A stretch of 64,000 bases of DNA from Catonia carolina. Lineage: Eukaryota > Arthropoda > Insecta > Hemiptera > Achilidae. The notes beneath the pieces are model-generated. The model was not told where the DNA came from and made no database searches. It was given only the letters and a program-made list of their open reading frames with translations. Positions 1 to 11,849 of the stretch are shown one piece after another. The DNA lies in contig JAQMRL010000006.1 of NCBI GenBank assembly GCA_035578175.1, positions 66,634,001 to 66,698,000 on the forward strand, in the 5' to 3' direction. Within the stretch, counting starts at the first letter, position 1. Every line of letters starts with the position of its first letter. A program made the translations under genes and the position numbers.

Positions 1-369
1 CAGGAAGAGGTGTCTGCAAGGCCAGTTTCGAAGGAACCACCAGTGAAGTTTCACAAAAGCTTTAAATTTATCGGTACAGTTATTGGGTTAGTAATATTTG
101 TTCCGTTGGCTTTTGCCATAACATTGTTCTGCTTCTTCACTTCTTTCTTATTCGGTAAAGTTATTTGTGTATGTTTCCTCCACGAATGTTTTTGCAATGA
201 ATGTTGTCAATCCCATAGTGAGTTAAGTCTTTGCAATGAAATTGGTGAAGACTTAATCAAATGCGCTAATGGATGTACTAATTGTGGTTGGGAATTAGTA
301 AAAGATATGAACTGCATTCGCTGGGAATGGGTTAACAAATTTGTGGATTGGTGTAACTCGTACGAATAA
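1..369 (+). CDS. Partial C-terminal exon of an unrecognised small membrane protein
   Basis: The frame is open from the first base of the window, so this is the end of a longer reading frame, probably a terminal exon. I do not recognise the family. About residues 20-50 form a long hydrophobic stretch (FKFIGTVIGLVIFVPLAFAI and beyond), consistent with one or two membrane helices. The following ~65 residues are rich in cysteine, with pairs such as CVC, CFCNECC and CTNC, and have a tryptophan-rich tail (CIRWEWVNKFVDWC). It stops with TAA and a poly(A) signal lies 17 bases later, which supports a genuine 3' end. The cysteine-rich part could be extracellular and disulfide-bonded. The start codon and upstream exons are outside the window. 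This is the only convincing host coding sequence here. Confidence 0.5.
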   Translation, partial: QEEVSARPVSKEPPVKFHKSFKFIGTVIGLVIFVPLAFAITLFCFFTSFLFGKVICVCFLHECFCNECCQSHSELSLCNEIGEDLIKCANGCTNCGWELVKDMNCIRWEWVNKFVDWCNSYE

Positions 370-384
370 AGGCCTGAACACTAT

Positions 385-390
385 AATAAA
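385..390 (+). terminator. Poly(A) signal AATAAA for the preceding exon
   Basis: An AATAAA hexamer lies shortly after the TAA stop of the frame at 1-369 and before AT-rich noncoding DNA. It fits the polyadenylation signal of that gene. Confidence 0.5.
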
Positions 391-1440
391 GTTAAAATTA
401 TCTTAACAAGCACACCTATTCAGTGATCACTCCTCACTCCGAAAAACGACCGCCGCGTCAAAAGACATTTTCGTTTTCGGGCGATCATACAATTTATAAC
501 CACAAGTTTTAGGGAACTTTCATTACAGTAAATGGGCACCAATTGCAGGGCTGTTAAATAAAGAACTCTTATTCAACAGTCTTGCACCAACTGCATAAAT
601 TAGTTGTTCACATACTGCCATTCATTGGTGGGTTCTGTATGGAATAATTAGTCTCCTACAATTCCAAGGATTCTAAAAAAGCAGAAGTACATAATTATAG
701 CGACTTGGTACATACCTTGTACAATTAATTAAATTTCAATTCCGTAACAGCAAAGTTCACGCCCTTTTACAGCTTTACGTATGACGTAGGCCTGCAACAC
801 TTATTAAAAACACCGCCAATATTCTTAAAACCCCTATTAAGCGACCACCCCACAAAAAGACCAATTTATTCTTAAAATTGTGATGCTAGCTATTAGAGAT
901 GTAACTGCACTTTTTTTTTAAAAATCTAAGAAATTCTAAACAAAAAACTTAATATTAAATTTTTTAAATTAACTTTCAAATCACCTAACATAACCGCTGT
1001 GGATTTTCAAAATTCATAAAATCACTTTTATTATACGTATTATTTATTAAAGTATGAATAAATTTTGTAAAAAAAAATTCCAAAATACCTCACACGTCGA
1101 ACTCAAATGTTAGCTACAACAATTTATCACATTTTAATCATCATTTAAACGTAAAAATGCGACCTAATGGGGCCACAGGTAGTTTCCATTATTGATTTGT
1201 TTGTTCTTTTGAAACACTGTTTAATAATTATGTATTGCCATTACTCTTAACATTAAGCGAAGAGCAAAACTAAAACAATGTACTGTATTTAAGAGTATTA
1301 TCGAAATATAATTAATTGTATCATGGAAATAAAAGTGAATTTCTGTTAACGGTTTTTTTATTTAATTGTGTTGTTCATTAACAAATCAATATTGTTGTCA
1401 TCATACTATTTCTACGCTGGTCCATCATTAGTGTTTTTGC
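391..1440. other. AT-rich DNA without a recognisable gene
   Basis: No reading frame of note, RNA gene or repeat family was recognised. The DNA is strongly AT-rich with short A and T runs. Confidence 0.6.
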
Positions 1441-1860
1441 AGTTGTAGGAGCTGCGGTCACTGTTCAGCTGTAGAAGAAACCACCTCTTCTTCTGCTGCC
1501 GCGAGATAGCGCAGACAGAAACTTCTTACAGCGCTTGTACGTCCACGAGTGTTTGACATATACAGCAGGACTGGGCCAGTTAGAAGGTAGTCAGTTAGTC
1601 CGTATCAAACTTCTCTACGAGAAGGTCGAAACAGAAGATATTTGAAACGCTCACCATTGAGTTATTCATTTGCCTTCCACACTGACTCGTCGCCATCCAC
1701 TCACCTGGCCAGCGGCCGCTCCTTTTCGAGGCAACAGCAAACGTTCCTCCCCCCACCTATCAAACTACCCCACCCGATGCCAGCCGGTCCTACGTTTACC
1801 TACAAGAGCTACGCCCACTGTGACATAAAAACACTAAATAAAAAATGAATGCCGGAAATT
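1441..1860 (+). other. GC-richer block, possible noncoding exon or promoter of a host gene
   Basis: This block is clearly richer in G and C than its surroundings. It contains one 68-residue frame (1642-1848) rich in Ser, Pro and His with no recognisable domain. It could be a transcribed 5' exon, because AGTCAGTTAG near 1586 resembles an arthropod initiator, but there is no clear TATA box or splice signal. I would not call a protein here. Confidence 0.2.
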
Positions 1861-3029
1861 TAACTATGAAAATCACGAGGAAATAAAGTAGAATAGCATG
1901 ATGAACAGCAATAGCAAATAAATCCGCAGATTTTTTAAGTTACAAACCCTTTATCAATAAATACAGGATTCAAGTTAACAACAAACTTAACCGTTCTTAG
2001 GAGGACGGTTAGTAACGACTGAAACACAGTAGTGTGAAAGTTTGTCCTGAAAGAACGGTTTTAACCTAAAGTTTTATATAATGAACGTTAACGTAATATG
2101 TCTACCGAGTGCGTTTTGCGATGAGAAATGAGGTACTCATATATATAATGCTAATGGAATATAACTATAGAGAGAGTAAATGTGAGAGAAGCATACTTAT
2201 TATATTATGTCGTAAACGAAATTTAATCCTTTTTTATGTAGAATATAGTTCATATGAGCATTAATTAAGTTTAGTAATTTTGGGTGAATCGGGAAAGAAT
2301 ACTCTTTAAAACCATGTAAAAATTACTAAAATCCGTTCTGTAGAACTCTGCATTTGAGAGGTTATAAATTCCCATTTAAAATATATTGGAAGCAAATTTT
2401 CGTTTTAAATTTTTATGATTATTTTAAAACGTTTTTGAATTCACTCAATAAAATTGGCATTTTGATTGGAAGCGCTGCAGTATTTCTATATTTGCTGAAC
2501 TAGCTGTACCCCATAGCTCACACCTAATCCTATGTTCATTCAGAATCTGCTTATAATAAATAAAAATCACACTTCTTTTGGACTTATACTACTTATTTAC
2601 TGTTACAATTTTTTTTATTAGAGTTAAATTTTAACTACTAACAAACTCAATTAGATTACTTTAATTATATTAATTACAAAACGCAATCTACTCATATATT
2701 GTTGATTTAGGAGTACCCGCAAAATTGCCGTTCTTCTGGATAGAGGTCACTAAAATAAGAGTACATGATCAGTTATAAGTAGAACAAAATTAAAACAACT
2801 AGCTCTAACGACCGACTTCATTTCAGTTCCTGAGAATCAGGACTACCAATCTCTTCTGAACAATGTTTTTTGGTAAATAACAAAAAACTGTATGAATCAA
2901 AGTGCTGAGTTTTTAATTAAAGAAAATATAATTAATATTATGTAGTATGATACGCAGAATCATTCTTAGAGTTTTAAAATTATTAGGCCTACTTGTAATA
3001 GTTATTTTATATTTTATAAAATAAAATCA
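1861..3029. other. AT-rich intergenic DNA
   Basis: No gene is visible. A stretch near 2750-2815 recurs in diverged form near 13,660-13,725 (shared ACAAAATTAAAACA core), so part of it belongs to an interspersed repeat I cannot name. Confidence 0.5.
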
Positions 3030-3233
3030 GTTCTCTCAAAACAAAGTGCTGATTTATTGTTTAAATGGGGCAAAATACCATCGCCTTTATGTGAGTGTGG
3101 TCAAAGACAAACTATTGATCACATAGTGAAAGAGTGCAGAATAACTGCCTTTAGAGGAGGGACAAGAGCGGATTTCCTGATGGCAACTCCAGAATCAATA
3201 GCCTACTTGGACAGACTGGAATACTGTATATAG
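3030..3233 (+). pseudogene. 3' end of a non-LTR retrotransposon ORF2 (zinc-knuckle tail)
   Basis: The open frame ends in a stop at 3231-3233. It carries the C-terminal Cys/His pattern typical of insect LINE ORF2 proteins: CECGQRQTIDHIVKEC, that is C-x-C-x8-H-x4-C, preceded by a W-x7-C context. It is followed by AT-rich sequence and AATAAATAAATAAAT near 3420, as expected for a LINE 3' tail. Only about 65 codons survive, with no reverse transcriptase upstream, so it is a 5'-truncated insertion. The clade cannot be settled from this fragment. Confidence 0.55.
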
Positions 3234-4409
3234 ACTTAAGCATGTTTTTATAATTACGTACTGTATGTACATATTTTTCATGTTATTTTTTTATGACTAT
3301 TTGTTTCCCAAACAATCATTAATGTTATTTCCCATCCTTATAGACAGAGGGTCATATTTGACCCCAATATATAACAATTATGATGCTGATTTTTAAATGT
3401 CTTGAAAAGCCATACGCTAAATAATAAATAAATATATTTTATAATAAACTTGGAGGTTTCAACTTTTGATCCTCAAAAGTGGAAATTTCTGCTAGTGTTT
3501 TAAAATTGTATGCAGAAAATTAGTTTTGTTTCAAAAACAAATTAGCTGTGGAAAACTAGTTTTCATTTGTTTCCACAATTCTGGTCCGGATGGTTTTTTC
3601 TAGCTTCAGTCGTTGTAACTTTCTGTGGATTTTCAGACAATATTTTTTTTGTGAAACAAAATCAACAGCTTTAACTGTTATTAATATTATTATTAAATGT
3701 AGTATTAAATATAAGATCCACTTTACCACCATCAATTAAAGCAAAAATATAGAACGCCCATCACGTCAGTTAGCGATGTAAGAAAGGTCAAGTGGCGTGA
3801 ATCCTGTTCTCTGGTTGGTTGATTTGGAGAACTTCACTTTTGAAAGAGGAATAGTATTGGAGATTTACAATTCTGATTCAAAGCTAGATATTTGTTAAAT
3901 AAAAGCAAAATCAGAGTTCTAATGTAGAAACAAACAGACCAAACCACCTTGTATATCATAACAAATCCTACAAAATGCTAATATAGGCCAAAAAAATGGT
4001 CAAAAAAAGGAAATATCCACTTTTGATTCTTATTTACTGATTTAATTATTAATATTATTATTATTATCATATAGACTAATACTAAAATTATTATATGTAC
4101 AGTACTAAAAATATTTTTATATGGTATTTTTTCTAATTTATTCCCTAAGCCGTTTCTAGAATATAAGTGAACAATGATTACATAAATGTACGTACGATCG
4201 TTCAAATATTCGAATTTCTGACTGTTCGGATTGCTAACAATCGGGTTTTCGATACTGCACTATATTTTTATTTTTTAAAAGTAGTTTAATAAAGTTAACA
4301 TTCAAAAATTACATAGAAGCCTTATGTTTGTAACAGTTTTTAACACTTTTTTAAACTTTCATTCTTAATCGTAATCAGAAGTAAATTAAATAGTTGATAA
4401 GCTACTACT
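3234..4409. other. LINE tail and AT-rich intergenic DNA
   Basis: Starts with the 3' untranslated tail of the LINE fragment and continues as AT-rich DNA. A block at about 4147-4260 (starting AGCCGTTTCTAGAATAT) recurs at about 19,650-19,750, so it is an interspersed repeat of unknown type. No coding sequence is supported. Confidence 0.5.
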
Positions 4410-6091
4410 TCTTCTTAAAGTTCCATCTCCTATCGGAGGTTGGATATCATAATGGCTATGGTCACTTTGCTGGCTGCTGCTCTGAATAGTTGCAATGAAC
4501 TACAGTTGAACCATTCTCTAAGATTCCTCAGCCAGGAGATGCGTCTTCTTCCTACGCCTCTTCTTCCTCGGATCCTTCCCTGCACAATAATTCTCAACAA
4601 CTCATATTTTACTCCTCTGGTTATGTGACCCAAATATTCTAGTTTTCTTGTTTTTATACTCTTCATAACTTCTAACTCCTTATTTAAACGTCGTAGCACC
4701 TCAACATTGGTAACCTTTTGGACCCACTGAATTTTCAACATTCTCCTGTAACACCACATTTCGAACGCTTCTATCTTCTTTATGTGTTGTTTCTTCAATG
4801 TCCAAGCTTCCATTCCATATAGTACGATAGAAAATACGTAACATCTTAGAGCTCTCAATCTGAGAGGCATGTGAAGGTCTTTGTTTGTTAGCATTGTCTT
4901 CAATTTTATGAATGCTTGCCTTGCAGTTTCAATTCTTACTTTAATTTCTTTGCCTTTGTCATTCTTGTCATCAACCCAGGTTCCCAGATATTTGTATGTC
5001 TCTACTTTTTCTATTTGGGTTTGCTCTATTGTTAATGTTTCATTTCCATGTTCTGCTCTCGAGACACTCATAAATTTAGTTTTTTCTTATTTATTCTAAG
5101 TCCATATCCAATGCAATGATCGTTAATTCTATTCACCAATTCTTGCCGCGATTCCAGGGTGTCTGCCATCACAACGGTGTCATCAGCGAATCTTATGTTA
5201 TTTACTATCCTTCCACCCACAGAGATTCCATCACTCAGTTCTGTTATGGCGTCTTGAAATATGGCTTCACTATACATGTTGAACAGTAGTGGCGACAGAA
5301 CACAACCCTGTCTTACCCCTCTCTTTACATCAATATTCTCGGACTTTTGTTCTTCGACTTTTATATTGGCCTTTTGATTCCAATACAGATTAATGATGAT
5401 TCGCAAATCTCGTCTGTCTATATTTTTGTTTTTCAATAATTCTATTAGTTTTTCATGTCGGACCCTGTCAAATGCTTTTTCAAAATCAATGAAACAGGCA
5501 TATATATCGATGTTCATATCTAAGCATCTTTGAGAAAGGACATTAAAAGCAAACAATGCCTCTCTTGTTCCCAGTCCTTTGCGGAACCCAAATTGGGTAT
5601 CGTCCATATCATCTTCTAGTTTTCTATATAATCTTCCATGAATTACCTTCAGAAATATTTTAAGGGTAATGGCTTATTAGTGATATTGTCCTACAGTCTG
5701 AACAATCTTTGGCATATATTGTTTTTGGTATTGCTACAAAGGTAGACACCAACCATTCCTGTGGTATTTGTCCGGTTTTATAGACTTCATTAAACAGATC
5801 CAGCAGTATATGTAGAGTTTCATCATCCAGGCATTTCAATAATTCCGCAGGTATTTCGTCTGGACCTACAGCTTTTCCGTTTTTTGCATTTCGTATTGCC
5901 TGTTTGATTTCCTCCATCATGATCTCCGGTCCCGTTTCACTGTCAATTTCTTCCGGTTCTTGACGATTATCCTCAAACAGGTCTGCTATGTATGTCCTCC
6001 ACTTATTCAATTTCTCTTTGACTTCTATAATAATTTTTCCATTATTGTCTTCAAGAAGACCATCTTTCCTTTTTCTCTGTGTATTTGTCAT
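4410..6091 (-). pseudogene. RTE-like LINE, reverse transcriptase region, 5' truncated and frameshifted
   Basis: Three successive minus-strand frames (6091-5660, 5607-5068, 5071-4430) read as parts of one non-LTR reverse transcriptase. Visible in order are the N-terminal RT region (NGKAVGPDEIPAELLK), the finger/palm motif CFIDFEKAFDRV, the RQGCVLSPLLFNMY block, the catalytic FADDTVV motif, and the C-terminal thumb/connection with YLGTWVDD and IEAFEMWCYRRMLKI, which is typical of RTE-related insect elements. Frame changes near 5655 and 5070 break it, and the endonuclease domain is missing beyond 6091. The element would have copied its own RNA by target-primed reverse transcription. It is a dead copy. 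Confidence 0.85.
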
Positions 6092-9014
6092 TTCCTTTAT
6101 TTTTCATGTGGCGTGAAAGCTACTACTGCCAACCTATAACTTATAACTTCATCATTATGAAAACTTGCATTTTTCTTGTAAAAATTCATTGTTGTTTTTG
6201 TTTAATAAAATGTATTCTAAATTTATTGAATGTATTTTTTACTAAATTGATTTATATCACTTTCCTCAGAATTTCTGTTTTCTTCAACTTGATTTTCATT
6301 TACAACTGTACAATTTTTTTAAATGCACAACTAGCAAAGAGGATGAGAAATGTTAGGAATGGCATGAACATAGCAAGATTGTAAAGCAATCTATTGATCG
6401 ATTTCGTCATGAAATGTAGTGTCAATAAACATGTTGTGTCTCTGGTGTGCTGGCTATACTATTTCAGATTCTACTTGTAAAATTTAAAAAAAAATATCCA
6501 TAAGAAAAGTTACAATTTATCCTTTGCCCTTTTCTATCCGCCATTTCGTTATTTTATATCAAAATCGATATCTCCAAACCGTATAGCGTAATCACTTCAG
6601 TGTTTGGGAAGAGCCTTGGTAATAGTATTCTAAACTTTTTTTATTTAACAAGTAGAATGTGAAAAAATAAAATGCCCACCATTTTAGAAATTTTCTGAAT
6701 AAGGATTATACACATCGTAGTTGTTCATACAAACAACTACGATGTGTATGATTTTATATGAAATGATTTTGAACAGGGTTGGTGGGTTAATTTGAAATGT
6801 CTTTTAAAGTGCTCAAAGAAGATCCTCAGAATTTAATTTCATATGTGTTTAATACCTTTTAACTTTAAAGTCTTATTTCAGTAACAGATTATTTTCAACC
6901 AAAAGTAGTTAAGAATGATCTTTTATACCCCTCATCATAGAAGGTGTGCTACAGTATTCCGTTCCAGCACCGCTTCTCTACACTCTGTACTCACCTGATT
7001 TTCCGACTATCCCGGATTGTTTGACAGCTGCTTACGCAAAGGATACAACTATTATTTTATCAAATGGATAGTGTAAGCTGTTTGTTCGTAATTATTGAAT
7101 CGTAAAACCGAGTGAGAAATCTGTATTCAAATACTTTAAAAAGCTGAATCATTTCGCAAATATTTCCTAAACAATTTTGTAGGTGTATTAAATATTTTTA
7201 GCTGATCACATGTTTAGAAAAAAATTTAAGTAATGTAACATTTCAATTTGTCTTACCATTGTAAAAGGTTCGTGTTTTTATACCAGTTATTTGGTTTTCG
7301 GCCATAAAGTTTTCTGAGTAATAGCCGGAATTAAACCGTAGTTTAATTAACAGTAGTTTCATAAATGTAGTCGGAATTAAACTTAAAATAAGTTCATCTA
7401 TATTTAAGTTAACGCTTTACCATTCTGGCACAAAGTTGCCCCAGATTATCTTGGCTGGCGACACACAATCTGAATATAAATCTGACGGTTAATTTGTTCT
7501 ATCTAATAATGCATTGCAAGTCCCTATAATAGTTTTGGGCATTCGACTAGTCTAATATAGAATTCTGGAAAACTCTTCTTAATAACATTTGGATCGAGAA
7601 GACCTGAAATCCTTTGAAGATTTTCAATCAAATTTCCCATTTTGCTTTAAATTAATGAAAGAAAAACCTTTATATATTTTATCAATTTCGGAATGTTTTT
7701 TATCGAACCAATGTACGAAGTTGAAACTAAATACGTAAGTTAGCTACCACTAGTGGACCCATTATAAAAATTATTTTCATAAAAATCGGTCAACCGGAAA
7801 TCGGTGGAATAAACTACTAGTTTATTCGTGTAATTTTTCATTTATATTATTTGCGATTTTCACAAAAACTGCACCCAATTTTTTTTAAAAGTGCCTCATC
7901 TATTACATTGCTTTTGCTCTACAAGATAGGATAGGCGCTTTATCTGCTAAATATCCTGATTAGGCTGTGCTCTCATAGAAAAACATGTTTTTCTTATGAT
8001 TACGTCCTTAATTTGCATTTTAAAAGAAAAATTTATCACTAAAGTTGTAGAAAACTTAAAAACCTTCAACTTTTAATATTAAGATTTTTTTTGTATAACA
8101 CTTAGTTTAACGGTAATTTGTGATATGTTTGTTTTTCATGAAAATTGTAAAAAAAAATAATTTTTTAAGATTTCATAATTTTTGCATGATTAATTAAGTA
8201 AAATATATATATTTTTATTCAAAGGTTTAATTAACGTTTCAGACGTTAGTTTTTTTTAACAAAATCTAATATAATTATCATGGAAATTTTTTATCACTTT
8301 TTTGTGTCGGCGTGATTAAAACAAAGTAGTAACTATCAATGTTTAAACTCAATCCAGATCTGCTGTAATCAAACTTCCTATGCACTATAATTTGTGAAGT
8401 AATTAAGTAGAGCTTTAAAATGGCTCATTTAGTGTGAAGAACCTTACTGAACCTATTATAGTCTGTTTAACCTAAGAACTATAATACAAATGCGTTTGTA
8501 GTGGTGAGTAATACTGCAGGGTGTGCCCATGTGTGGTGCATGACAACAACCGGGTGACTCACAACATACTCTTGATATTTTGATAGGCAACCTTTCTCTT
8601 TTCACAAACAAAGATGTGAAAATACACCCACCGAACGAACATAACCCCGTACCAAATCATTGACAGTTCGCTAATATACAACTTATTTTTAATTACTATG
8701 CTAATGTGACTACTTCTAACAATGCTTTTCCGTTATTATATGTCAAAAGTATAAAATTATTAAACAAATATTACGGTTTTAGTTTCCAACAATACAGCAC
8801 ATAAACAAACATATTTATTGGTAAATTTTAAAAAAATCTATATTTTGGGAAAAAATTTTGTGGAAAGTTCATTGAGATGTGTATTTTATGACCATATAAC
8901 ACTTTAGAGTAACCCGCCAGCCGGCTCGTAATATTGTTGTCGATATAAACTTTGAAACATACTGTACGTTTCACTGTGGGATCACCTAACAGGATAACTC
9001 TTAGACTGAATGAG
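6092..9014. other. AT-rich intergenic DNA
   Basis: Nearly 3 kb with no supported gene. The open frames seen are short, AT-driven and lack recognisable domains. A perfect small hairpin is listed separately. Confidence 0.6.
6708..6749. repeat. Perfect 18-bp inverted repeat (hairpin)
   Basis: The arm ATACACATCGTAGTTGTT at 6708-6725 is followed by a 6-base loop and its exact reverse complement at 6732-6749. It is not followed by a T run, so it does not look like a Pol III terminator. It could be a small palindromic insertion or a MITE remnant. Confidence 0.8.
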
Positions 9015-9116
9015 ATACGAGGTGTGGCTATTAAATAACTAGACTGACGTTGTAAAAAAATTTTATTTTTATTTTATACGTAATCACTTACTGTTACCTT
9101 CAATATACACTCCTTC

Positions 9117-9736
9117 TCTACGCTTACAACGATCCATGCGAATTTTCCATTGTTGGAAACAGTGCTGAAAGTCATTTTCTGTCAGCTCCACATTAGGAGC
9201 AAGACACGTCAGCACGATAACGTTAGGACTGTCAGGACACGTTCCGCTTTCTCTTTCACAGCTTCCACAGACTCAAATCTTGTCCCTTTTAATGCATATT
9301 TTACCTTAGGTAACAGGTAGAAGTCACATAGTGCAAGATTTGGTGACTAAGATGGATGTTCTAACACTGAGTTGCTGTACTTGGCTAGAACCTTCTTGAC
9401 AGATAACGTGGAATGAGCTGGCGGATTGACTTGGTGGAGAATCCATGATTTGTCCGTCCACATTTCTGAGCGTTTTTTCCTTACACTTAGACGTAGTTTA
9501 GAAAGTACCTCAAGGTAGTAATATTGATTAATTGTTTAACCTTCAGAAATCCAGTAAAGGTACACAATCCCATGGATATCAGTAAAACAATCATAATTGT
9601 TTTAAATTTTGACTTGCTCGTTCAAGCTTTTTTGGGTCTCCGTGAAGTGCAGCTCTTCCAGTGCATGGACTGGCGCTTCGTTTTCGGATCATAAGGAAAA
9701 AACCACGATTCTTAACATGTTATAATCTTCTACCTG
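9117..9736 (-). pseudogene. Mariner transposase fragment (C-terminal part), minus strand
   Basis: On the minus strand the sequence resembles the end of insect mariner transposases: the region normally holding the second and third catalytic aspartates and the FxLFPxLK block, then a stretch equivalent to KGTRFESVEAVKEK. It is broken by many changes and no long frame remains. Recognition rests on matching the pattern of the family and on the intact paralogous 3' end at 9747-9935. Confidence 0.55.
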
Positions 9737-9746
9737 TTCTCATGAG

Positions 9747-9935
9747 GTGAAATCTGCATTAAAAGGGACAAGATTTGAGTCTGTGGAAGCTGTAAAAGAG
9801 AAAACGGCACGCGTTGTGAAAGAGCTGACAGAAGATGATTTCCAGCACGGTTTCCAACAATGGAACATTCGCATGGAACATTGTAGGGATAGAGAAAGAA
9901 TGACATTGAAGGTGACAATAAGTGATTATCCATAA
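9747..9935 (+). pseudogene. Mariner transposase 3' end, inverted second copy
   Basis: A 62-residue frame starting SALKGTRFESVEAVKEKTAR and running through QHGFQQWNIRMEHCRDRER matches the C-terminus typical of insect mariner transposases. It ends at a stop just inside the right terminal repeat. It is the inverted counterpart of the reversed copy at about 9115-9310. Confidence 0.7.
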
Positions 9936-9991
9936 AGTAAAAATAACATTTTTTACGTCAGTCTCGTCATTTAATAGCCACATCTCGTATA

Positions 9992-11849
9992 CCTTAGTAC
10001 TTTAGTGGGTTGAAGTTGAGACCAAGAACCTGTCTCTCATTATTAATTCCATCAATTAAGCGCTGAAGTCGCTCTTCAGACGTTGCAGTTAATGAAGTGA
10101 AATAACGTGAATTAACGTAAAGTGAATTTTAATTGGTTAGTGTACTGATAAAAGTTCATAATTTTGTGCCGAGCACGAAGACATTGAAAAACCACTTGAC
10201 TCTCCAATTATATTCGCAATTTTTCTAAACTTTGTCAAATCACCTTCTGGGTTAATCACAATCAAAACATTGAGAGAGAGAGAGAGAGTGAGAGAGAGAG
10301 AGAGAGATTGAGAGAGAGCAACGTGACAATACAGTACTTACGTTGACCACTGTGGTCACATTACAAGAGTAGTGTGAAACTGTTATAAGAAGTACGATCA
10401 AAAATATGTAAATACGATGATGTGGACGAAGCAGTGTTCTAATGGGTAAAAATATTACGAGATAAACACATGACTAAGGAAACGAGAAAAGTGTTTCTTC
10501 TTGCGGACTATTTCCCTGCACATCCGTTTTCACAATAAAACAAACTTTATTGTAAACAAATACTGTTTTTTTAGGCAATATGGTTTCGGTCGAAATCTCA
10601 CTTAATATAAGTAGCAGTTATAATGAGAACAGTATATCAGGTAACAGTATATCAAATCCTTTATATGGAACCTATAATTTCAATATACGGAGGTCCGACT
10701 GTATTAGCATTAAGAAAAATTTTGTAATATGTGTTTCGTTTTCGTGTAATTTTCAGGGAAAATATTTATTATTAGTAATATGACGCTTTTTATTAATAAA
10801 TATATTTAAAAGGTTTTATAATATATTATATGTCCACCACGAATCACCCATGTATTATCTAGTTTTATTTCTATAATTTTGCAAAAAAAGCTGCGTCTTC
10901 CAGAAACGGTTTCTTGAACGTAACCTAACGTGGTCTAACATGGACCGTATAAGAGAACAAAATAGCTATACGTGTCTGTTTAGTAATCAATTTATCGTTC
11001 TAAAAGAAAATTTAGTTTTACAATTTTATTCTTATTATCAAATCAGCACAATTATTATCTGCGTTTTTTATACAGGAAAAGTAACAACAAGTAATAAAGT
11101 TAGTATTCAAGAATATACAACATACAACATTTTTAAGAAAATGTTGAAGTTAAATTTTTAGCTCTTTAGATTGATCCTTTTTTCCAACTAAAATAAATTC
11201 ATTTTGAAATGATTGGGGATTACAATTTAAAAAATATTTATATTTACGCGCACGTTATGTTTTTTAAGTAAAATTAATTATAGTACTCAAGTCTTTAATT
11301 TTGATACTTTACGTTTTATCTCTTCAATGTATACAGCAATCTTAATTCTTATTAGGCCTGCCTGCATTTTTCTCGTTAACTTAAATCTTCTCATTTACGT
11401 CTGAATGTTCTTTTATACGTTTCATTATTTTCTTACGGCAACATTTAAATTTGCCATCTATCATTTTCCGGTGTCCATCGAGCATCACACCAAGATGTCA
11501 AAAATTACAAGAAAGCAACCAACGATTTTCGGAATTGTAATCTAATGACAAAGGTAGTAGGCCAGGATTAGGTTTGAAGTTATGGCTTTGACCGTAAGTG
11601 GGCTAAAATCCTGGAAGTCAAGAAATAAGCTCGGCATTTGGAAACAAAAATAGTGTCATTTCGTTTGTGTTAAAGAGTAGTTACAGAAATCACTAAACAT
11701 TTGCGCCATAAGTCAAAGGTTATTCTTTAAAAAATTGCCAGCTGCACAAAAAATAATAAAACAATCAATATTACCTTTTTATTGTTTAACTTCTTTTCAC
11801 ATCACTCATGAAATCGATTTTTAATTCTATATTATATATAAAGTGGCAT
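9992..11849. other. AT-rich intergenic DNA
   Basis: No supported gene. Short open frames at 10,580-10,783 and 10,940-11,161 are low-complexity and lack domains. Contains a (GA)n run listed separately. Confidence 0.55.
10271..10319. repeat. (GA)n microsatellite
   Basis: About 49 bases of GA dinucleotide repeat with two interruptions. Confidence 0.9.

Larger units (their letters stand above)
9016..9991. mobile_element. Mariner-derived palindromic (fold-back) element
   Basis: Both ends carry the same terminal sequence in opposite orientation: TACGAGGTGTGGCTATTAAAT at the left and, reversed, TACGAGATGTGGCTATTAAAT at the right, each at a TA as expected of mariner insertion. Inside, the left ~720 bases are a reversed mariner transposase gene (C-terminal part). 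From about 9737 a second, plus-strand copy of the gene's 3' end begins, so both ends of the element derive from the 3' end of one parent. At ~975 bp it is shorter than a full mariner and lacks the transposase N-terminus. It is non-autonomous and decayed. Confidence 0.7.

Noticed and set aside
1642..1848. 68-residue Ser/Pro-rich frame as a gene
   Set aside because: No domain, splice signals or conserved context; kept only as a possible transcribed block.
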